Shown piece after piece: positions 58,126-64,000 of a stretch of 64,000 nucleotides of DNA. Position numbers and translations under genes: made by a program. Origin of the DNA: Paralvinella palmiformis (taxonomy: Eukaryota; Annelida; Polychaeta; Terebellida; Alvinellidae); contig JAODUP010000006.1 of NCBI GenBank assembly GCA_025642065.1, positions 765,001-829,000 of the forward strand, read 5' to 3'. Each line of letters begins with the position of its first letter. The stretch's first letter is position 1. Below the pieces are notes generated by a model. The model ran no database searches and was not told the DNA's origin. It saw only the letters and a program-made list of their open reading frames with translations.

Positions 58126-58197
58126 TTTCTTTCTTTCCTTGGTTTGGTTTATTTGTTTTAGAAATAGTCCTTCGTTGTAGTTTGAGTATCTCCTTCG

Positions 58198-58199
<2 letters not shown>

Positions 58200-58270
<71 letters not shown>
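58200..58270. repeat. (AT)n(GA)n compound microsatellite
   Basis: AT at 58200-58232 abuts GA at 58234-58267. Confidence 0.96.
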
Positions 58271-58274
<4 letters not shown>

Positions 58275-58544
58275 TGATGTGCTGTTACAAATAAATAATA
58301 ATTCAATACAGTATATTATAGCATAGATAACTCTTAACTTATTAATTATTTCATAAACTTTCTTTTGCGTCTTTTTTGTTGGTTTTATTCCTCACATATG
58401 ACGTCATCAGATGGTTGGCCACAGCACACAACCTATTGGTTGGCAACGTATTAAATGTGTCGACGTGTCACTGAGTTACTGTGCCACTGTCACGGATTTA
58501 ATGTCAGATTTATATCAATAATTAATGGGAACAGATCGACATTA

Positions 58545-58790
58545 AATTGGTCTTAAAACTTATGTTGAATGGCTAAACTTCATTATAGACAAACGGGTCG
58601 TAAATCTGTCCAATTTAATAGCTAAGTCTTAAAGATGGTCTTAATAAATGTTCGTATCAGGTGGTCTTAACTCTGACCAGTAGATGCTAGATTTATATTA
58701 GATAACAACTTCATAATCGGCTCAAAATCTGTGTTTTTTTACTAGCTGGTCTTTGCCAGCTGGTCTTAGCGGCTGGTCTTAATTACTCAT
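58545..58790. repeat. Degenerate TGGTCTTAA repeat
   Basis: Eight or so TGGTCTTA(A/G) words with irregular spacing of 13-60 bp. Confidence 0.55.
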
Positions 58791-59224
58791 TAGGTAAAGC
58801 AGCTACGTGCACCTGACCCCTGAACGTGTGCCACAAATGTCGATATAGGTCAGATGGGAACCTTGGAGCTAATCTGGATCAATATAAAACTTCATAATCT
58901 GTATCACATTAAACAATCTACAGTCTCCGGGTCTAGTATCTCTGGATACGGTTAGGCGGGATTGCAGAGGATAACAGCCCAGATAATCCACACTCAACCA
59001 CCGTTTGATCCCGAACAATCCTCACGGATTGGCGTCAAAATCCTCATTGTTAGTGATGAGAACCGAGATATATTATTCTGTGACGTAAATTTGGCTGTAG
59101 GTTGATGATGGATTAGAATAGATAATAAAGATGAGCATAATTAGGATAATGTTCGGATAATGACTTTATAGTAGTTTTGAATGACGCATATTGTCTCATA
59201 TTCCTAGGAACTTGCATACTATCA

Positions 59225-59411
59225 CTGGTGCACACAAACACGCACACACGGCACGTACGCATACACACACGCACGCACGCGTATATGTTACATATCTTTG
59301 TATTAAAAACAATTCCTATCCTGGAATTAACCTTTTGATCAATTATATATACGTCATAGTCAAGATTTTGTATTCTCTGAGCCAATTATTTTGTATGCAC
59401 TTATAAAGGGT

Positions 59412-59442
<31 letters not shown>

Positions 59443-59530
59443 CACACACACGCACTGACACACACGACACACACACTCCACCCCATATATATATATATAT
59501 ATATATATATATCTGTGTGTGCGTGATTTG
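59225..59530. repeat. (CACG)n, (CA)n, (AT)n and (GT)n tracts
   Basis: CA/CACG at 59230-59282, GCAC-CA at 59411-59480, AT at 59485-59512 and GT after it. Confidence 0.93.
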
Positions 59531-59569
59531 GGATATTATTATGTTACATATTATTTGTACATCGATTTT

Positions 59570-59725
59570 GGATACCTTCACGGCCTAATTGGTACCGCAG
59601 CTGGCCACAGATCTATAACACTTGGGTTCAAACCCCGTTCGGGCTATGTCAAACGAGTGTTTCATCTTTCACTTCGCATCATTACCTTTGGAGGACGCTC
59701 GGCTCATTTAGCCTACCATGTGCAC
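59570..59725 (+). repeat. tRNA-derived SINE, family A, best plus-strand copy
   Basis: TTCACGGCCTAATTGGTACC (A box) and ACTTGGGTTCAAACCCCGTT (B box) are followed by AACGAGTGTTTCATCTTTCACTTCG, CATTACCTTTGGAGG and TTTAGCCTACCATG. This is the order seen in the minus-strand copies at 9448, 10949 and 38175. Confidence 0.85.
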
Positions 59726-59774
59726 AAACGCGACCGTAAAACACCAATATTTATAACATCTGAATGGCCGTTTT

Positions 59775-59777
<3 letters not shown>

Positions 59778-59817
<40 letters not shown>

Positions 59818-60016
59818 TATATATATATATTTTGATTAGACGAACATTCTAGCACGAATAATAGTACGCGATCAACTAACCCTATCCAGATAGCTTGTAT
59901 CCGGTTTCCGGTTTCGCCTAAAGGATTTGGTGACTCCGAAATGGCAGAAAAATTAGCATGCTATCACTAATAAACATCAGCATCATCATTATCATCATCA
60001 TCATCATCATCATCAC
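59778..60016. repeat. (AT)n and (ATC)n
   Basis: AT at 59779-59809 and again to 59830; ATC at 59975-60014. Confidence 0.95.
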
Positions 60017-60523
60017 ACAAACGGCACGTGGAACACTCAACTTGACCACCAACGCAGCACACAACCCTTCCCCCCACACTTAATACCCCCTTTAGACTCA
60101 GCCGTTGAATATTCATAAACGAGGCCACCACTATTTACATCGTGATATTTAAAGAGGTCGCACGTGGTCGGTCTTTAAATATTAACAGACTCTATAATGG
60201 CGGGAGATAGAGCACTCTATGATGTGGTCGAATGTGGTTATAAACATTAATAAGATTGATGTGTTCGGGACATGCTGTTGGGAGATCGGTATATACAATG
60301 GCGGATCCTTTATGTTGGAAGTACCTTGGTATGGGTGGGTGGTTTTTAGCCGCGAGACAAGGCTCACTCCCACCCCTCTTCCCGTAATCTCACCCCCTCC
60401 CATCTGTCAGAAAGCTACGAACTGGATATCAATTGTCCGCGGTTTTAGGGATAACTGGGAAACACACCTACAGACAGACGGTTATGTTAACAGTCAATTA
60501 TAAACATACTTAGAGATATAGAA

Positions 60524-60524
<1 letters not shown>

Positions 60525-60577
<53 letters not shown>

Positions 60578-60580
60578 ACA
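60525..60580. repeat. (AT)n(GT)n compound
   Basis: AT at 60526-60555 passes into GT. Confidence 0.95.
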
Positions 60581-60859
60581 AATACACAAATATTCACACA
60601 TATATACACGTATGTTTGCTTGTATTAAATCTATTAATTAAAGTTCAAATTAATTAAAAGTGTTCGTTTATAAGAAGTGTCGTTCTATTACAAGTTCCTA
60701 TTGAATAATCTATTTTCTATAAATAATTTAAATACAATTTGTTAGTGAAATAAGCCATTTTACAGCTGTCTTGTTCTGACCTTGACTCTCAGACATCAGA
60801 ACTGTAATTTACCTTTTGTTGGGGGGGGGGGGGCCTTGACATCGACTTGTGGATTGGTT

Positions 60860-61245
60860 AAACATCACTAGTCTCATCATGAAAAGTAACTGCTATGTCT
60901 TCAGTGTCTTGATGAATCGTCCATAAGTTATATTCAAGATATATAATTATCTGTGCTTGTGTCTATTCACACACACACACACCCCACACAGAGACAACAA
61001 AAACTAAAACAACATCACGAAGACATAGATACTTTCCATAAAGGTAGCTGTCATGTGTTAACGATATAAGAACTTTGTTGTTTTGAAGAAAGACACAGAT
61101 ATTAAAGAGATTATCCAAAAATAAAGTTGTTCTGTCATTTGACATAAACATTCTCACGACTGCCGTAACCTGACCTAGATATGTTACACCCGGACGTGAC
61201 GAGTGTATATAAATCATTTAGAAGATATTTAGGCCTGACTTGAGA
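60860..61245 (+). repeat. CA-tailed interspersed repeat, 3' part then 5' part
   Basis: 60860-60985 holds CATGAAAAGTAACTGC, TGATGAATCGTCCATAAGTT and a CA tail. 61030-61245 holds GACATAAACATTCTCACGAC and GTAACCTGACCTAGATATG. The order suggests the end of one copy followed by the start of another. Confidence 0.65.
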
Positions 61246-61337
61246 ACGTTAATACAGTAATACCTCGCTTTACCGTCATTATGGATTAAGTGGATTTTCC
61301 TTCACGTCACTTTTCTAGGGTAAATTTCAATTCAACT

Positions 61338-61384
61338 ATTATAATAATAATAATAATAATAATATTAATATTAATAATAATAAA
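61338..61384. repeat. (AAT)n tract
   Basis: About 15 AAT units. Confidence 0.93.
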
Positions 61385-61774
61385 CTTCTAGAGCAACAAA
61401 ATCCTCGTAAAGAATATAGCTTAGTGGCGCACTTAACATAGATAGGGTTTGGGCAATATTATAGTCGAGGTAAAACGCAAAATTCATCAATAAATGATCG
61501 GATCCAGTCTAAACTTCTCCGGAAGAAAGAGTTTGATAGGCAATGGGACAGAGTCTGAAAATGATGTGAAGTTGAACAGACAACGAATAAAGCGAGTTCA
61601 GGAGTGGCACAGAATGAGACCCTAGCGAAATAATTCTGAACGCATTGACGTTTTACAATATTATTAGATACGATGTTAAAAATAAGAGAGTTATGAAGCC
61701 ATAATTGTCTGATTTAACACATATGTCAGCATTCTAATAGCAATGAAGTTATTAGTCATATTATAGCCGCTTTG

Positions 61775-62180
61775 TGATAGCAGGCCCTTCTACAAACTTA
61801 TCTTCTAAAACAGAGACAGTTAATGTATAAAGTTTATATTGTTGCTTTGAAGAAAGATAAAACAATTTTTTTAAATAGCTAAAGATAGGTTTTGTTAAAC
61901 ATTTACCGTAAACATTCCCACAACTCCCGTGACCTGACCTGACCTGACCTAATTGTTTTACTCCGATGCACACGACTGTACGTCAATGCCTTTTTATACG
62001 TTATTGCTTGATGACTTACAGCTTAATCTCAGCATGAAAAGTAACAACTCAGGATTCATTACCCTGATGAATCGTCTACAGTTTGAATTTACGATTCTAG
62101 ATTCTCTGTGCTAGTGCCTTATTCCACACTACTAAAATACAAACAAACACACACACACACACACATACACACACACAAAA
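61775..62180 (+). repeat. CA-tailed interspersed repeat, near-complete copy
   Basis: TTGTTGCTTTGAAGAAAGA and GTAAACATTCCCACAACTCC are followed by GTGACC with the pentamer TGACC expanded to four. Then come GCATGAAAAGTAAC, CCTGATGAATCGTC, GATTCTCTGTGCTAGTGCC and (CA)n, then (CAA)n at 62179-62198. Confidence 0.75.
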
Positions 62181-62615
62181 CAACAACAACAACAATAAGA
62201 AAAGCAAGAACACTAAAGACATAACAACATCCCATACAATTAACCTTTTTATATAACAATGATATGTTAACGTAGATCAACTTGTATATTTATAGGCAGC
62301 GGACAGTCACCTAAGCGGAGGACATTTTGGCGTTATACCGTAACCAAGGACGCCGCTATTGTTGTGCCGGAAGTGGTATCTGCTGGCCCCGATGCAATCA
62401 CTAGACGTCACTTCATGCAATGCCGTTAATTGGGTTCACATTGTTATCAGGGGGGCGGGAAGGGGGTGTATTGATTAACGACTTAATGTAATTGTTAGAT
62501 ACTCGTACACGCACACGGAAACACATACATGTATGTGGAAAGAAGATACCGCCTGACACACGATGGTTGGGATGTGCGTACGTGCGCCTGTGCACAAATA
62601 ATTACGGGAGCGCGC

Positions 62616-62668
62616 GCGTACACACACGCACGCACACACACACACACACACACACAGACACACATATA
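62616..62668. repeat. (CA)n with CACG start
   Basis: GCGCGCGTACACACACGCAC then a CA run. Confidence 0.93.
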
Positions 62669-62929
62669 TGTATACTTAGATGAAATAATATCTTAACCAT
62701 AAATAGTTCTGTTTATTGACCTGTTGTTGTTGATGCTGTTATTGTAATAATGTTTTTATTAAACGCCATTAGATGTGGGATCTGTCTGAAACTATTATTA
62801 ATTAACTAACCAATTAATTAATTAACTAATAAACAAAGTAATTAACTGATGCTTGTATAAAAGGACATTGATTTCAGAACTTGACCCCATAAGCATGATT
62901 AAAGTAGGTCATTATTATGATAGAAATGA

Positions 62930-63085
62930 TGAATAAATCGATGATTAAATGATGATGATAATTTGTATCGTTATTATCATAATAATGCTGATGATCTTTA
63001 TCATTATCATAATGATCATGATCTTTATCATTATCATAATTATCATGATAAAGGTCATCATAATGATGATGATGATGATGATACC
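62930..63085. repeat. Imperfect (ATC/GAT)n with inverted arms
   Basis: GATGATGATAAT at 62949 and TTTATCATTATCATAATGATC units of about 24 bp at 62995-63055; GATGATGATGATGATG at 63064-63081. Confidence 0.85.
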
Positions 63086-63261
63086 AGCGATAATTCATAG
63101 ACCATATCTCGGTCACTAGGGATGCTACCCAGTGTGTTGAGTTACAGAAGCTAGTTGTGTCTCTTCATCGCCTCAAATACGTCACCCAATGGGATGATTA
63201 AAGAAGATGGTTTATGATGTCTCTATCACTAAATGTTAACCCTAAGGGGCTCACTCTACCA

Positions 63262-63450
63262 GATGGTTATTTCTCAGCCACTAAGCGTCAGCCCGAGTGG
63301 GCCATCCTCATCGGCTGTGAGTGAGTGCCCACGAGTGGGCCGTCCTCATTACAAAGTGCGCGCCCGAGTGGGCTGTCGTACCATCACTAAGTGAGTGCCC
63401 CAATGGGCCGTCGTCCCACCACTAAGTGTGTGCCCCAGTGGGCTCTAGCC
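63262..63450. repeat. 36-40 bp tandem repeat
   Basis: Five copies of a unit with CACTAAGTGAGTGCCC and AGTGGGCCGTC. Confidence 0.85.
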
Positions 63451-63689
63451 ATTATAACACCGTTGTCTCGTCCAGCACCTCTACAATAACATATCCGTAT
63501 TAGGTCTCTCAGTCTACTATCCAATAATCAGATTTATTTTTACCGACAATCGTAAAAGTGTACTTAATGAAGATTTATAGCCATTTTATCTGAAGAAATG
63601 TAAACATCAAGATGATATGGGTGTTGTTTGGGTGTGTCTGGGGGTTGTCGGGTGTGTCTGTGGGTGTTCGGTTGTGGCTGTCAGTATTT

Positions 63690-63715
63690 GTCTATCTCTT
63701 TATCTCTCTCTTTCG

Positions 63716-63747
<32 letters not shown>

Positions 63748-63775
63748 GGGTGTGTGTGTGTGTGTGTGTGTGATT
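63690..63775. repeat. (CT)n(GT)n compound
   Basis: CT to 63748, then GT to 63772. Beyond it, to the window end, GGACTGAATT-like words recur irregularly. Confidence 0.93.
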
Positions 63776-64000
63776 TTCTGTGCTTGGTTGGGTAGATGAC
63801 CATTCAAGTTTAGAGGACAACAATTCACTCTAAGGGTAAAATCATCAATGGGGGACTGAATTTAACATTGTTTACATGACTGTATAAACATATGTTAATG
63901 GGACTTAATAAACAAACACTATTCAGAGGACTGAACCGATAATTATATGCAGGACTTTATGGACTCCGTTGATAGGACTGTATCAAAACGATTGACGGGA

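Larger units (their letters stand above)
54061..64000. other. Region upstream of the nAChR gene, no recognised gene
   Basis: AT-rich, repeat-dense DNA on both strands without a convincing exon. Stretches in which I see nothing specific include 54250-54680, 55010-55320, 56300-56560, 56760-57040, 58275-58540, 58810-59220, 60020-60520, 61390-61770 and 62200-62610. Confidence 0.6.

Overview
The window is eukaryotic and looks like lophotrochozoan, probably molluscan, nuclear DNA. It has spliced exons with GT-AG borders, very long introns, dozens of (AT)n, (CA)n, (GA)n and (TAGA)n microsatellites, tRNA-derived SINE fragments and LINE debris. No bacterial operon, rRNA, CRISPR array or viral gene was seen. 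The mollusc assignment rests on the receptor type and the general repeat style, not on a species marker.

One gene can be supported. It lies on the minus strand and spans about 51 kb: an alpha-type nicotinic acetylcholine receptor (nAChR) subunit of the Cys-loop ligand-gated channel family. Four coding exons join in frame: exon 1 (52440-52530, start codon and signal peptide), exon 2 (9187-9380), exon 3 (2855-2964, loops D and A) and exon 4 (1428-1882, Cys-loop, loop B, the Cys-Cys pair of loop C, TM1 and the start of TM2). Together they encode 283 codons plus one base. The introns are 43,059, 6,222 and 972 bp. The TM2-TM4 exons lie beyond the left edge. The residues before TM2 are Pro-Ala-Lys where cation-selective nAChRs have Gly-Glu-Lys, so the subunit is predicted to form, or take part in, an acetylcholine-gated chloride channel.

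Layout from left to right: 1-1427 is intron 4 (start only); 1428-9380 holds exons 4, 3 and 2 with introns 3 and 2; 9381-52439 is the 43-kb intron 1; 52440-53600 is exon 1 with a GC-rich probable leader and promoter; 53601-64000 is upstream DNA with no recognised gene. Intron 1 is packed with unrelated short-unit tandem arrays (periods 17, 18, 24, 28, 39, 45 and 52 bp), SINE copies, a CA-tailed interspersed repeat and a LINE 3' end. Between them are a few repeat-poor or GC-rich blocks (about 12.9-14.1, 19.8-20.2, 29.2-29.5, 32.85-33.7, 43.2-43.5 and 45.2-45.8 kb) that could be enhancers or ends of nested genes. The octamers TGACGTCA (nine by eye) and TCACGTGA (eight by eye) seem more frequent than chance.

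Most long open frames here are translations of microsatellites or of minisatellites whose period is a multiple of three. They are not reported as genes.
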